Below, one piece after another: positions 1-9,684 of a stretch of DNA of 64,000 nt. This stretch comes from Streptomyces nitrosporeus (GTDB lineage: Bacteria; Actinomycetota; Actinomycetes; Streptomycetales; Streptomycetaceae): the NCBI RefSeq assembly GCF_008704555.1, contig NZ_CP023702.1:2046001-2110000 (forward strand), written 5' to 3'. Position numbers and translations under genes: made by a program. Within the stretch, counting starts at the first letter, position 1. Every line of letters begins with the position of its first letter. The notes under the pieces were generated by a model, which saw nothing but the letters and a program-made list of their open reading frames with translations, made no database searches and was not told the origin of the DNA.

Positions 1-651
1 CAGGTCGGTGACCTCGTGGAGCTGGCCCACGACGGCCTTGCGGCGCAGCCCGCCGCCGCACTGCGCGTCCCACTGGCGGAACATCGCGGTGGTGGATTCC
101 AGCAGGTCGAGCTCGGGGCGGGAGAGCTTGGAGGGACGGGACGACCCGGTGTCGGGCCCCGGATCCGGCAGCCCGGAGGGGGTGGCGGGCACCAGCCAGC
201 GCTGCATGGGTTCGATGAGGCCGGGTCCGGCGGCCAGGTTCAGTGAGCTGCCGAGGAAACCGCGCCGGGCCAGCATCAGGTCGCTGCGGGAGAACTCGCT
301 GAGCAGCGCGACGGTCTGCGGTCCCGCCCAGGGCAGGTCCACCCCGGCCACCGAGGGCGCCTGGTGGGCGGTGCGCAGACCGAGTCCCTCCACGGGCACG
401 ACGGCGCCGAAGCGTTCGGAGAAGAGCTCGGAGAGGATGCGCGGGATGGGCTCCCGGGGCTGTTCCCCGTCGAGCCAGCGCCGCACACGGGAGGTGTCCG
501 TGCTGATGTGGTGGGCACCCATCTGGCGGGCCCGGCGGTTGACCTGACGGGCCAGCTCGCCCTTGGACCAGCCGCTGCGCACGAACCACGAGCCGAGCTT
601 CTCGTTGGGGCGCTTGCCGGCACTCGTCTCGCCTGCGCCACTGCCACTCAC
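1..651 (-). CDS. nsdA: NsdA-type regulator of differentiation (C-terminus outside window)
   Basis: Amino-terminal 217 residues of a cytoplasmic regulator; the rest lies beyond position 1. The GTG at 651 gives a protein starting MSGSGAGETSAGKRPNEK, followed by a helix-turn-helix-like stretch (GWSKGELARQVNRRARQMG) and a SRVRRWLDGEQPREP segment typical of NsdA-like proteins. In S. coelicolor NsdA represses sporulation and antibiotic production (family knowledge). Identity is supported by the neighbours: a primase-fold protein and ftsY follow in the same order as next to S. coelicolor nsdA. A G-rich stretch upstream of the GTG is a weak ribosome site, so the start is likely but not proven. Confidence 0.85.
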   Translation of the reverse strand, partial: MSGSGAGETSAGKRPNEKLGSWFVRSGWSKGELARQVNRRARQMGAHHISTDTSRVRRWLDGEQPREPIPRILSELFSERFGAVVPVEGLGLRTAHQAPSVAGVDLPWAGPQTVALLSEFSRSDLMLARRGFLGSSLNLAAGPGLIEPMQRWLVPATPSGLPDPGPDTGSSRPSKLSRPELDLLESTTAMFRQWDAQCGGGLRRKAVVGQLHEVTDL

Positions 652-1075
652 TGGAACGCCCCCATCCCGCCGGAATCTCTCGCGCGAACCTCTATCAGAA
701 TGCCGTGCGATGGCGCTCTCCGTACGGCGGTTCCCCGCCATCGGACAGGGGACCGGACTGCCCGGGGCATACCCGCCGCCGCACATGCAATTGCAGGCTC
801 GGCACCGACAGTAACGCTCCGATCACCCTTTCGGCGAGGGCGGTTACGGAAACGCCACCATTCGCCACCCCTTCGGATGAACGCGCCGGAGCCGGTACGC
901 GATTCACTTGACAGACAGCGATCAACAGCAGGCGGACCGAGGCGTTCAGGGGCGCGCGGCCCGGCCCCCGCACCCCGGCGCCGCTCCGCGCCCTGCGGAC
1001 CGCCGGCGACGGCCGCCGGGCACCGGGCCCGCCGCCGGTCGTAACCGCCGGCGAGCCGGACCCGTTGGAGGGGGC
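652..1075. other. Intergenic region, divergent nsdA / primase-fold gene
   Basis: 424 bases between two divergent genes, expected to hold both promoters. A TTGACA hexamer lies near 907-912 on the plus strand but no convincing -10 box follows at 16-19 bases, so I assign no promoter. No small gene with a credible ribosome site is seen. Confidence 0.5.
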
Positions 1076-1723
1076 ATGGGCTTCACGATCGGCGGCATCC
1101 GGGAGATGCGCCCCGGAGCGCGCCGCCGCGGCCGGGCGGCCGGGGCGACCGCGGTGGCGGAGTACACGGGGCTGTGGGGCTGGGCGGTCGTCCCGGGCGC
1201 GCGGCTCTCGGCGGGCGTCTGTTCCTGCGGCGCCCCGGACTGCGCCGCCCCCGGCGCGCATCCGCTGGACGGCGCGGACGAGATCCCGGCCGGCTCGACC
1301 CTCCGGGAGGCCGCGGACGCCTGGTCCCAACACCCGGGTGCCTCGCTGCTGCTGCCGGTGGGCCGCGCGTTCGACGTCCTCGACGTGCCGGAGGTGCCGG
1401 GCCGGCGGGCGCTGGTCCGGATGGAGCGGATGGGGCTGCCGGCCGGCCCGGTGGCGGTCGCCCCGGACGGCCGTGTGCAGTTCTTCGTCGCCCCGGGGGC
1501 CGCGGCCGAGCTGCCGGGCCTGCTGTACCGGATGGGCTGGGACGACGCGGGCCTGGACCTGCGGGCACCGGGGCCCGGGGCCTTCCTGACGGCCCCGCCC
1601 TCGGAGCTCGGCCCGCTGGGCCCGGTCCGCTGGCTGCGCGCGCCGGCTCCGGACACGGCGGCCGCTCCCCCGCAGGCACGGCTGCTGCTGGGCACCCTCG
1701 CGTACATATGCCACCGCTGGTGA
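1076..1723 (+). CDS. Bifunctional DNA primase/polymerase N-terminal-like protein
   Basis: 215-residue cytoplasmic protein. The sequence (AAVAEYTGLWGW-like start, CSCGAPDCAAPGAHP near residues 40-60, then a hydrophobic/charged alternating fold) resembles the N-terminal domain of prim-pol proteins as found in many short Streptomyces proteins of unknown role. The helicase half of true prim-pol proteins is absent. The ATG at 1076 was chosen over the upstream in-frame start at 908 because GGAGGGGGC sits just before it and the region upstream is low-complexity. It lies between nsdA and ftsY and converges on ftsY over a terminator hairpin. Function unknown; the domain call is moderate. Confidence 0.75.
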   Translation: MGFTIGGIREMRPGARRRGRAAGATAVAEYTGLWGWAVVPGARLSAGVCSCGAPDCAAPGAHPLDGADEIPAGSTLREAADAWSQHPGASLLLPVGRAFDVLDVPEVPGRRALVRMERMGLPAGPVAVAPDGRVQFFVAPGAAAELPGLLYRMGWDDAGLDLRAPGPGAFLTAPPSELGPLGPVRWLRAPAPDTAAAPPQARLLLGTLAYICHRW

Positions 1724-1725
1724 CG

Positions 1726-1768
1726 GCCGAAGGGCGGTGGTCCCCGAGGGGGTCCACCGCCCTTCGGC
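1726..1768. terminator. Bidirectional hairpin between primase-fold gene and ftsY
   Basis: Perfect 15-base inverted repeat (GCCGAAGGGCGGTGG, 1726-1740, and its complement, 1754-1768). It sits between two convergent stop codons, as expected for a shared terminator; no long T-run is present. Confidence 0.7.
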
Positions 1769-1794
1769 GCGGGTGCGCGGGTGCGGGTGCGGGG

Positions 1795-3000
1795 TCAGTC
1801 GCCGATCAGCGCGTCGACGAAGGCGCCCGGCTCGAACGGGGCCAGGTCGTCCGGCCCCTCGCCGAGGCCGATGAGCTTGACCGGTACGCCCAGCTCGCGC
1901 TGGACGGCGATGACGATGCCGCCCTTGGCGGTGCCGTCCAGCTTGGTCAGGACGATGCCGGTGATGTCGACGACCTCGGCGAAGACGCGGGCCTGCACCA
2001 GGCCGTTCTGGCCGGTGGTGGCGTCGAGGACGAGGAGGATCTCGTCGAGCGGCCCGTGCTTCTCGACGACCCGCTTGACCTTGCCGAGCTCGTCCATGAG
2101 GCCGGTCTTGGTGTGGAGCCGGCCGGCGGTGTCGATGAGCACCACGTCGGCACCCTCGGCGATGCCCTCCTTGACCGCGTCGAAGGCGATGGAGGCGGGA
2201 TCTCCGCCCTCGGGACCGCGGACGGTGCGGGCGCCGACGCGCTCGCCCCAGGTCTGGAGCTGGTCGGCGGCGGCGGCGCGGAAGGTGTCCGCCGCGCCGA
2301 GCACGACGCTGCGGCCGTCGGCGACCAGCACCCGGGCCAGCTTGCCGGTGGTGGTCGTCTTCCCGGTGCCGTTGACCCCGACGACCATCACGACGCCGGG
2401 CGTCTCGGCGCCGCCCTCCGTCCTGACCTCCCGGTCGAAGTCGGGGCCGAGCAGGGTGACGAGCTCCTCGCGCAGCAGCGCGCGCAGCTCCTCGGGGGTA
2501 CGGGTGCCGAGGACGCGGACGCGTTCACGCAGCCGCTCCACCAGTTCCTGGGTGGGGGCCACGCCGACGTCGGCCGTCAGGAGCGTGTCCTCGATCTCCT
2601 CCCAGGTGTCCTCGTCGAGGTTGTCACGGGACAGGAGCGCGAGCAGCCCCTTGCCCAGGGAGTTCTGCGAGCGGGCGAGCCGGGCGCGCAGGCGTACCAG
2701 GCGTCCGGCGGTGGGCTCGGGGACCTCGAGCGCGGGGGTCTCCGGTTCGAGGACGACCGGCTCCTCCTCCACGGGGGTCCCCGCGCCGGGGGGACCGGCC
2801 TCCTCGACGGTGCGCCGCGCTTCGTCGCGCGGCGTCTCCGCTTCCTCGCCGGCACGCGGTTCGGCGGGCGGAGTGAGGGTCGGCGTGCTCGGCGGGGGCG
2901 GGGGCGGCAGCCGCTTCTTCTTGCGGCTGCCGACCACGAGCCCGCTGATCAGGCCGGCCGCGACCAGGGCGATGACTACAACAAGGATGACGATGTCCAT
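1795..3000 (-). CDS. ftsY: Signal recognition particle receptor FtsY
   Basis: 401 residues. FtsY is the membrane-bound SRP receptor GTPase that delivers ribosome-nascent chain complexes to SecYEG. Residues 4-25 form a hydrophobic anchor, typical of actinobacterial FtsY, followed by a Pro/Glu-rich acidic linker (30-100). The NG domain follows: P-loop GVNGTGKT at 208-215, DTAGR at 290-294, and TKLDGTAKGG near the end. The protein is complete. The ATG at 3000 is preferred over upstream in-frame starts because it places the anchor at the N-terminus. Neighbours nsdA, glcP and smc match the S. coelicolor order. Confidence 0.97.
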   Translation of the reverse strand: MDIVILVVVIALVAAGLISGLVVGSRKKKRLPPPPPPSTPTLTPPAEPRAGEEAETPRDEARRTVEEAGPPGAGTPVEEEPVVLEPETPALEVPEPTAGRLVRLRARLARSQNSLGKGLLALLSRDNLDEDTWEEIEDTLLTADVGVAPTQELVERLRERVRVLGTRTPEELRALLREELVTLLGPDFDREVRTEGGAETPGVVMVVGVNGTGKTTTTGKLARVLVADGRSVVLGAADTFRAAAADQLQTWGERVGARTVRGPEGGDPASIAFDAVKEGIAEGADVVLIDTAGRLHTKTGLMDELGKVKRVVEKHGPLDEILLVLDATTGQNGLVQARVFAEVVDITGIVLTKLDGTAKGGIVIAVQRELGVPVKLIGLGEGPDDLAPFEPGAFVDALIGD

Positions 3001-4109
3001 AACCCGTCCAGTATCGGCCACGGCGGCGGCCCGGGAACGGTTCCGGTAGGGCGCGCGGCGCCGACGCCCGAAAGTTATGCACCTTTTGGGGGTAGATGGG
3101 CACCCTGAAGGTACGCTGCCACGCGCGGAGAACCGCGGCCCGGAACCCGCCCCCGACACCGGGCGTACCCGCCGGCTCCGCAGCCTCTTCCCCTGGGTGA
3201 CGGCCGACACGACGGCGCCGCTGGTGGCGGTGGGAGCCGGTCCCGCCGTCTGGGCTTTCGGCAGGTGCCGACCCTCCGTGGCCCCGGTGCTTCCGTCCGG
3301 GCCGGCGGGGGCGGTCGCCGGGAGGAACGGCGGCGCCCCGGGCACGGCGCTCTCCCGGGCGGCCTCCGGCCGGCGCGGCACCCTCCTGCCCGGAGCCCTG
3401 CTTGCGGGTGGCCCGCCGGGGCCGGGAGACGGTCGGCGCCGTCACCGGCGCCTGCGCGATGCCGGCGGTGCCGGAGCTGCCGCTCGGCGCGCGGACGTCC
3501 TCACGACGGTCGCCCTGGCGGTGTCCGTCGCCACCGGTTCCCCCGCCTCGCCGCCGGTTCCCCCCGCCCCCGGGGACCGGGTTCCGCGCCTCGGGGACCG
3601 GGTTCCGCGCCCCGCAGGTCCGCTGCGCGGTCCCGGTGTACCTCTTCGGCGGGGCCGGTGTCCTCCTCCTGGTACATCTGGCCGGATCCACACGGTGGGA
3701 GGCGGCGCCGGACCGGCCGGGGAGCTCGGTGGCGACGGTGGTCACCGGGGTCGGGACGCCGGCCGTGGGAGACGTCAGCCGGGTCCCCTCGGCGCGCGGC
3801 GCCTACCGGTACACGGCCGGTTTCCCCCGCCCGCCGTGACGGCCCGGACCTCGGCGGCGGCCACGGGTCCGCTGTTCGCCCCCGCCCGCCGGCCGGGCGG
3901 ACCGTTCACGGGCTCCCGGGCCGGACGCCACGGCCGGGCCGTCTCGGCGCCCGTCGCGGCCGGGCCGCACGCGCCGCTGCCGCGCCCGGCCGCTCAGCCG
4001 CCCGGCGAGCGGCCGGGTTCCGGCCGTGTCCGCCGCGCAGAGCGACGCCCCGGCCGGCATCGGGCCGGACCGGGGCAGCGCCGGTGTACGAGGAGCGGGG
4101 CAGCGGGGA
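3001..4109. other. Long gene-poor interval between ftsY and glcP
   Basis: About 1.1 kb with no ORF I accept. Plus-strand ORFs here are Arg/Pro/Gly-rich shadow translations without ribosome sites. A 20-base tandem duplication (unit CGGGGACCGGGTTCCGCGCC) occurs near 3573-3612. The best protein-like stretch is the possible NrfD relic listed separately. The interval also should contain the ftsY promoter. Confidence 0.5.
3605..4100 (+). pseudogene. Possible decayed NrfD-like membrane protein
   Basis: One plus-strand frame at 3612-3840 reads CAVPVYLFGGAGVLLLVHLAG, then ATVVTGVGTPAVGDVSR. I recognise a loose likeness to NrfD/PsrC-type membrane subunits, which have a W..PAYLF.GG opening helix and an A..GVGTAAL..DLGRP stretch. 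A short TGPLFAP stretch and an APVYEERGS tail-like stretch occur in other frames before 4100. The reading breaks into different frames, so if real it is a frameshifted remnant. Similarity is from memory and weak. Confidence 0.22.
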
Positions 4110-5528
4110 TCAGCCCATCTCCTCCAGCGCCTTGCCCTTGGTCTCCTTCACGAACTTGAGCACGAAGGGGATCGAGAGCACGGCGAAGCAGGTGTAGATG
4201 ATGTACGTGGCGGAGAGGTTCCAGTCGGCCAGGCTCGGGAAGCTGGCCGTGATGGCCCAGTTGGCGATCCACTGCGCGGACGCGGCGACGCCGAGGGCGG
4301 CGGCCCGGATGCGGTTGGGGAACATCTCGCCGAGGAAGACCCAGACGACGACGCCCCAGGACAGGGCGAAGAAGAGCACGAAGACGTGGGCGGCGATCAG
4401 CGCCACGGTTCCCTGGGCCGTCGGCAGCTTCCCGTCGACCAGGTCGGCGGAGAACGCCCAGGCCTCGAAGGCGAGGGCCACGGCCATACCCGTCGATCCG
4501 ATCAGGGCGAGCGGCCTGCGGCCGATCCGGTCCACCATGACCATCGCGATCACGGTACCGATGATGTTGATGATCGACGTGGTGAACGAGTAGAAGAACG
4601 AGTCGGTCGGGTCGATGCCCACGGACTGCCAGAGGGTGGCCGAGTAGTAGAACGCCACGTTGATGCCGACCAGCTGCTGGAAGACCGACAGGCCGATACC
4701 GATCCAGACGATCGGCAGGAAGCCGAAGCGGCTGCCCAGCAGGTCGCTGAACTTCGACTTGTGCTCACGGCGCATGGCCGTCTCGATCTCGTCCACCCGG
4801 GCGTCGAGGTCGACGCCCTTGCCCTCGACCTCTTCGAGGATCCTGCGCGCCTTCTCCTTCTTGCCCACGGAGATCAGGAAGCGCGGCGACTCGGGGATCG
4901 CGAAGGACAGCAGGCCGTACAGCAGGGCGGGGACGACCATCACGCCGAGCATCCACTGCCAGGCCTCGAGACCGGCGATCTTCCCCCGCTGGTCGCCGTC
5001 GGCGATCTGCAGGATGCCGTAGTTGACCAGCTGCGAGATGGCGATGCCGACCACGATGGCCGCCTGCTGGAAGGAGCCGAGCCGGCCGCGGTAGGCGGGG
5101 GGCGAGACCTCGGCGATGTAGGCCGGGCCGATGACCGAGGCCATGCCGATCGCGAAGCCGCCGATGATCCGCCACATGGCGAGGTCCCAGAGGGCGAACG
5201 GCAGGGCGGAGCCCACGGCGCTGATGGTGAAGAGGGCGGCGGCGATCTGCATGCACCGGATACGGCCGATCCGGTCGGCGATGCGCCCCGCCGTGGCCAC
5301 GCCGATCGCACAGCCGATCAGGGCGATGGCGATGACCTGGGCCAGTGTCCCGGAACCGATGTCGTACCGGTCCCGGATGGCCTCGACCGCCCCGTTGATC
5401 ACGGAGCTGTCGTAGCCGAAGAGGAAGCCGCCCATCGCCGCCGCCGCGGTGATGAAGATGACGTGGCCGAGGTGGTCGGGGTGGGCCGTCCGGGCCCCGG
5501 ACGCCGGTCCGCGCGGTGTGCTGCTCAC
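4110..5528 (-). CDS. glcP: Glucose permease GlcP (MFS sugar:H+ symporter)
   Basis: 472-residue, 12-helix major facilitator of the sugar porter family that takes up glucose with protons. In Streptomyces, which do not use a PTS for glucose, GlcP is the main glucose transporter. Visible family motifs are GRIADRIGR after TM2, PESPRFL after TM6, DRIGRRPL after TM8 and the final ETKGKALEEM. The GTG at 5528 was chosen because AGGAG lies 5 bases upstream; an upstream in-frame start would read through the promoter region. GlcP synthesis in S. coelicolor is glucose-induced. Stands alone between ftsY and smc. Confidence 0.93.
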   Translation of the reverse strand: MSSTPRGPASGARTAHPDHLGHVIFITAAAAMGGFLFGYDSSVINGAVEAIRDRYDIGSGTLAQVIAIALIGCAIGVATAGRIADRIGRIRCMQIAAALFTISAVGSALPFALWDLAMWRIIGGFAIGMASVIGPAYIAEVSPPAYRGRLGSFQQAAIVVGIAISQLVNYGILQIADGDQRGKIAGLEAWQWMLGVMVVPALLYGLLSFAIPESPRFLISVGKKEKARRILEEVEGKGVDLDARVDEIETAMRREHKSKFSDLLGSRFGFLPIVWIGIGLSVFQQLVGINVAFYYSATLWQSVGIDPTDSFFYSFTTSIINIIGTVIAMVMVDRIGRRPLALIGSTGMAVALAFEAWAFSADLVDGKLPTAQGTVALIAAHVFVLFFALSWGVVVWVFLGEMFPNRIRAAALGVAASAQWIANWAITASFPSLADWNLSATYIIYTCFAVLSIPFVLKFVKETKGKALEEMG

Positions 5529-5780
5529 ATGAACTCCTGTTGCCTGGCCGCCATCAGGCGTGGGGGGTGATCCCTCCAGTGGTGCCACAACTCTTCACTT
5601 GTCACCACTTGAAGACAAGAACGACCGAACAGAGATTATGCATTCAAGTTATGAAGCCAAGAGTCGGGGCCGGATCGTTGACAGACAGACGGGTACCCGG
5701 CATTTCCTGGAGGAAGCGTTGAAGATCCGAAGATCGTGTGAGGGGGCGGATGAGAGGGCGTCCCGACCGCGCCCGGTCCC

Positions 5781-8700
5781 TCAGCGCAGGCGCTGGCTGA
5801 TCACCTTGGAGACCCCGTCGCCCTGCATGGACACGCCGTAGAGCGCGTCGGCGACCTCCATCGTCCGCTTCTGGTGCGTGATGACGATCAGCTGGGAGCT
5901 CTCCTGGAGCTCCTCCATGATCCGGATCAGCCGCTGGAGGTTGGTGTCGTCGAGCGCCGCCTCGACCTCGTCCATGACGTAGAACGGGCTCGGCCTGGCC
6001 TTGAAGATGGAGACCAGCAGGGCAACGGCCGTAAGGGACCGCTCGCCTCCCGACAGCAGGGAGAGCCGCTTGACCTTCTTGCCGGGCGGCCTGGCCTCGA
6101 CGTCCAGCCCGGTGGTGAGCATGTTGTCCGGGTCGGTGAGGACGAGGCGGCCCTCACCGCCGGGGAAGAGGCGTGAGAAGACGCCCTCGAACTCCCGGGC
6201 GGTGTCCCGGAACGCCTCGGTGAAGACCTGTTCGACCCGTTCGTCGACCTCCTTGATCACCTGCATCAGGTCGGCCCGGGTCTTCTTCAGGTCTTCGAGC
6301 TGCTCGGAGAGGAACTTGTGCCGTTCCTCCAGGGCGGAGAACTCCTCCAGGGCGAGCGGATTCACCTTCCCGAGTTGCTGGTACGCCCGTTCGGCCGACC
6401 TCAGCCGCTTCTCCTGTTCCGCCCTCACGAACGGCTTCGGCCGGTTGCGCGGGTGCTCCGGGTCCTCGGGCAGCGTCTCGCCCTCCGCCGCGGGCGGCGG
6501 GGGCACCGGCTGGTCCGGGCCGTATTCGGCGGCCAGCCCGGCCGGCTCCACGCCGAAGTCCTCCAGCGCCTTCGCCTCCAGCTGCTCCACCCGCAGCCGT
6601 TTCTCGGCTCCGAGGACCTCACCGCGGTGCACCGAGTCCGTGAGCCGGTCGAGTTCGCTCTTCAGGTCCCGGCCGCGGCCGCGTTCGGCCGTCAGGTCCC
6701 GTTCGCGTCCGGCCTTCGCCGCCTCGGCCGCCGTCCGCTCCTCGCCGGCGCGTACGACGGACACCTCGACGTGGGCCAGCAGCTGGCGGGCCCCGGCCGC
6801 CACGGCGGCCGCCACCTCGGCCTCGTGGCGCAGCCGTGCCCGGCGCCGCTCGGTCCTGGCCCGCGCCTCACGCTCGGCACGGGCCCCCCGTTCGAGGGCG
6901 TCGGCCCGTCCCGCCAGCCCTCTGACCCGCTCCTCGTGGGTACGGACCTGGAGGCGGGCCTCCATCTCGGTCTGGCGCGCGTTGGCCCCGTCGGCGGAGA
7001 GCCGGTCCCGGACGGAGGTGTCGGGCTCCTCCTCCACGGGGGTCTCCTGGGCCGCGAGCAGTCGTCCGGCGAACTCCTCGGCCTCCTCGACGGCGCGTTC
7101 CAGCGCCTCCTGGGCACGTGCGGCGGACGCCGTCGTACGCTCGGCCTCCCCGGCGGCTCCCCGGGCCTGGCCGGCGAGCCGGCCGAGCTGCTGGGCCACG
7201 GAGGTCCTCTCCCGCTCGGCGGCCCCGCGCCGCTCCCCCAGCTCCTGCGCGAGGGCCGCGCCCGCCGCACGCCGTTCGGCGGCGTGCCGCTGCTCCGCGG
7301 CCAGCTGCTCGCACCGTACGGCCAGCTCGGCCAGTTCCGCGGCGGCCTCGTCGACCGATGCCCGCACCTCCAGCAGGCTGGGGGCCCCGGCCGAGCCGCC
7401 GTGTGCGTAGTGGGCCGCGAGTACGTCTCCCCCGGCGGTCACGGCGGTCAGACCGGGGTGCGCGGCGACCAGTTCCTCGGCGTCCTCCAGCGTGGGGACG
7501 ACGACCATGCCCCGGACCAGCCGCCGCACGGATCCCATCAGTCCGGCGGGCCCGCGCACCAGTGCGGCCACCTCGGGGGCCTCCTGCCCCCGGACGGACA
7601 CGGGTGCGGCACCCCGCGCGGGCGCCTGCCCGCCGTCCTCGCCCGCCTCTAGGCCCTCGCCGCCCGGCAGGAGGGTCGCGCGCCCCGCGTCCTGTTTCCG
7701 CAGCAGCCGGAGCGCCTCCGCCGCGGCGGCCGGGTCCCGCACCGCGACCGCGTCGGCCGCCGCCCCCAGCGCCGCCGCCACCGCGACCTCGTGTCCCGGT
7801 GCCACGGTGAGCAGTCCGGCGGCAGGACCGAGCACTCCCGCCAACCGGTCCCGCGCACCGAGCAGCGCCCCGGTACCGTCCTTGCGGCGCAGCCCGAGTG
7901 AGAGTGCCTCGTGGCGGGCGGCGAGTGCGGCGCGCCGCCGTTCCGCCTCGGTGAGCGCCTCCTGGGCCTCTGTGAACGCCGCCTCGGACACCGCGAGCTG
8001 CCGTTTGGCCGCCTCGTGCCGGCCGGCCAGCTCGGCGTCCTCGGCTTCGAGCCCGTCGACCTCCGCCTTCAACCGCTCGTACTCCTCCTGCGCCGCGGCC
8101 GCCCGTTGCCGGGCCTCGTCGCGGGAGGCGGCCAGCCGGTCGATCTCGGCCTGGGCCGAACCCGCCCTGCTCCGGGCCGCGTTGGCCTGCCCGGCCAGCC
8201 GGGCCAGCCCCTCGCGCCGGTCGGCGATGGCGCGGGCGGCGTCCCTGAGCCTCCGTTCCTCGGCGGCCAGCTCGCGTTCCAGGGCGGCGCGGTGCTCGGT
8301 GGTGTCCTCCAGGGCGTGCGCCGCGGCTTCCAGCGCGGCTTCCAGCTCCGCCTCCTGCTCGCGGATCCGGGCGGCCTCCCGCTCCATGTCCTCCGGGTCC
8401 CGTCCGCGGCGCTCCTCCTCGGGGGCGGCGGTGGCGCTCTTCACCCGGGCGTCGGCGAGCGAGACGGTGCCGCGGACGCGTTCGGCGAGCTGCGACAGTT
8501 CGTGCCAGGTCTGCTGGGCCCGCTGGAGCCGTGGTGCCAGCCGCCGCACCTCGTCCTCCAGCTCCGCCTCCCGGGCGAGCGCCGCCTTCAGGTCGGCCTC
8601 CGCCTTCTCCCGGCGCTGTCTGAGGGCCGCCTCGTCGGCGATCTCGTCGCGCAGTGCCTCCCGGAGGCGCACCAGGTCGTCGGCGAGGAGCCGCAGCCGG

Positions 8701-9374
8701 GCGTCGCGCAGATCGGCCTGGATGACGGCCGCCCGGCGGGCGACGGCGGCCTGCCTGCCCAGGGGCTTGAGCTGGCGCCGCAGTTCGTCGGTCAGGTCCT
8801 GGACACGGGCGAGGTTGGCGCCCATCGCCTCCAGCTTCCGCAGCGCCTTCTCCTTGCGCTTGCGGTGCTTGAGCACGCCGGCCGCCTCCTCGATGAACGC
8901 CCGGCGGCCCGTGGGATCGGCGTGGAGGACGGAGTCGAGCCGGCCCTGGCCGACGATGACGTGCATCTCCCGTCCGATCCCGGAGTCGGAGAGCAGTTCC
9001 TGGATGTCCAGGAGCCGGCAGGTGTCGCCGTTGATCTGGTATTCGCTGCCGCCGTTGCGGAACATGATCCGGGTGATGGTGACTTCGGCGTACTCGATGG
9101 GCAGGGCGCCGTCGGAGTTGTCGATGGTCAGCGACACCTCCGCGCGGCCGAGCGGTGGCCTTCCCGTCGTCCCGGCGAAGATCACGTCTTCCATCTTGCC
9201 GCCGCGCAGCGATTTCGCCCCCTGTTCCCCCATGACCCAGGAGAGGGCGTCCACCACATTCGATTTCCCGGACCCGTTGGGCCCTACGACGCAGGTGATC
9301 CCCGGTTCGAACCGGAGTGTCGTGGCGGAGGCGAACGACTTGAACCCACGCAGGGTCAGGGCCTTGAGGTGCAC
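5781..9374 (-). CDS. smc: Chromosome segregation ATPase SMC
   Basis: 1197 residues, the expected length. SMC homodimers with ScpA/ScpB condense and align sister chromosomes, important for sporulation septation in Streptomyces. Walker A GPNGSGKS is at 31-38, long Glu/Arg/Ala-rich coiled coils flank a globular hinge at about 510-680, and the C-terminal head carries the signature LLSGGERSL and Walker B YVMDEVEAALDD. The GTG start at 9374 gives the family-typical MHLKALTLRGFKSF; the ribosome site is weak. No truncation seen. Neighbours are glcP downstream and a small coiled-coil gene upstream. Confidence 0.98.
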   Translation of the reverse strand: MHLKALTLRGFKSFASATTLRFEPGITCVVGPNGSGKSNVVDALSWVMGEQGAKSLRGGKMEDVIFAGTTGRPPLGRAEVSLTIDNSDGALPIEYAEVTITRIMFRNGGSEYQINGDTCRLLDIQELLSDSGIGREMHVIVGQGRLDSVLHADPTGRRAFIEEAAGVLKHRKRKEKALRKLEAMGANLARVQDLTDELRRQLKPLGRQAAVARRAAVIQADLRDARLRLLADDLVRLREALRDEIADEAALRQRREKAEADLKAALAREAELEDEVRRLAPRLQRAQQTWHELSQLAERVRGTVSLADARVKSATAAPEEERRGRDPEDMEREAARIREQEAELEAALEAAAHALEDTTEHRAALERELAAEERRLRDAARAIADRREGLARLAGQANAARSRAGSAQAEIDRLAASRDEARQRAAAAQEEYERLKAEVDGLEAEDAELAGRHEAAKRQLAVSEAAFTEAQEALTEAERRRAALAARHEALSLGLRRKDGTGALLGARDRLAGVLGPAAGLLTVAPGHEVAVAAALGAAADAVAVRDPAAAAEALRLLRKQDAGRATLLPGGEGLEAGEDGGQAPARGAAPVSVRGQEAPEVAALVRGPAGLMGSVRRLVRGMVVVPTLEDAEELVAAHPGLTAVTAGGDVLAAHYAHGGSAGAPSLLEVRASVDEAAAELAELAVRCEQLAAEQRHAAERRAAGAALAQELGERRGAAERERTSVAQQLGRLAGQARGAAGEAERTTASAARAQEALERAVEEAEEFAGRLLAAQETPVEEEPDTSVRDRLSADGANARQTEMEARLQVRTHEERVRGLAGRADALERGARAEREARARTERRRARLRHEAEVAAAVAAGARQLLAHVEVSVVRAGEERTAAEAAKAGRERDLTAERGRGRDLKSELDRLTDSVHRGEVLGAEKRLRVEQLEAKALEDFGVEPAGLAAEYGPDQPVPPPPAAEGETLPEDPEHPRNRPKPFVRAEQEKRLRSAERAYQQLGKVNPLALEEFSALEERHKFLSEQLEDLKKTRADLMQVIKEVDERVEQVFTEAFRDTAREFEGVFSRLFPGGEGRLVLTDPDNMLTTGLDVEARPPGKKVKRLSLLSGGERSLTAVALLVSIFKARPSPFYVMDEVEAALDDTNLQRLIRIMEELQESSQLIVITHQKRTMEVADALYGVSMQGDGVSKVISQRLR

Positions 9375-9684
9375 GCCGCCGGACTCTACCTTTCACTCGC
9401 GGTTTCACCGCTGAAGGCGCAGGGCACATCAGACGGTAAGCGAACCGCGGCACGGCGGGAGCGGGCCGGGGGGAAGGCGGGCGAAGAAAAAAGGGACGCC
9501 GAAGCGTCCCTTGTCACTGGTGCGCAGGCCTGCGCGCGGACCGCGGGTGACCGGATCACGGGGGCTCCCCGGTCAACGGTTTCCCGAAGACCGGGACGAC
9601 GATCCGAGCGAAGGCGGATCCGCGGATCCCTGGTGCCGGCGGACGGCCGATGCCTCGGTCCCGGCCGGCCCCGGACGGGACGGG
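9375..9684. other. Intergenic region upstream of smc
   Basis: 310 bases. It contains the strong minus-strand terminator of the next gene at 9485-9512 and presumably the smc promoter between there and 9374. No gene seen. Confidence 0.5.
9485..9512 (-). terminator. Intrinsic terminator of the small coiled-coil gene
   Basis: On the minus strand AAGGGACGC pairs with GCGTCCCTT around a TTCG tetraloop and is followed by a T-run. This is a textbook Rho-independent terminator, unusually canonical for this GC-rich genome. Confidence 0.85.

Noticed and set aside
907..935. TTGACA promoter before the primase-fold gene
   Set aside because: No acceptable -10 box at any normal spacing.
3077..4159. 360-residue plus-strand ORF between ftsY and glcP
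   Set aside because: Pro/Gly/Arg-rich, no start signal, runs into glcP; only a short inner stretch of another frame was kept, as a doubtful relic.
4026..5570. 514-residue plus-strand ORF opposite glcP
   Set aside because: Asp/Gly/His-rich antisense of a clear transporter gene.
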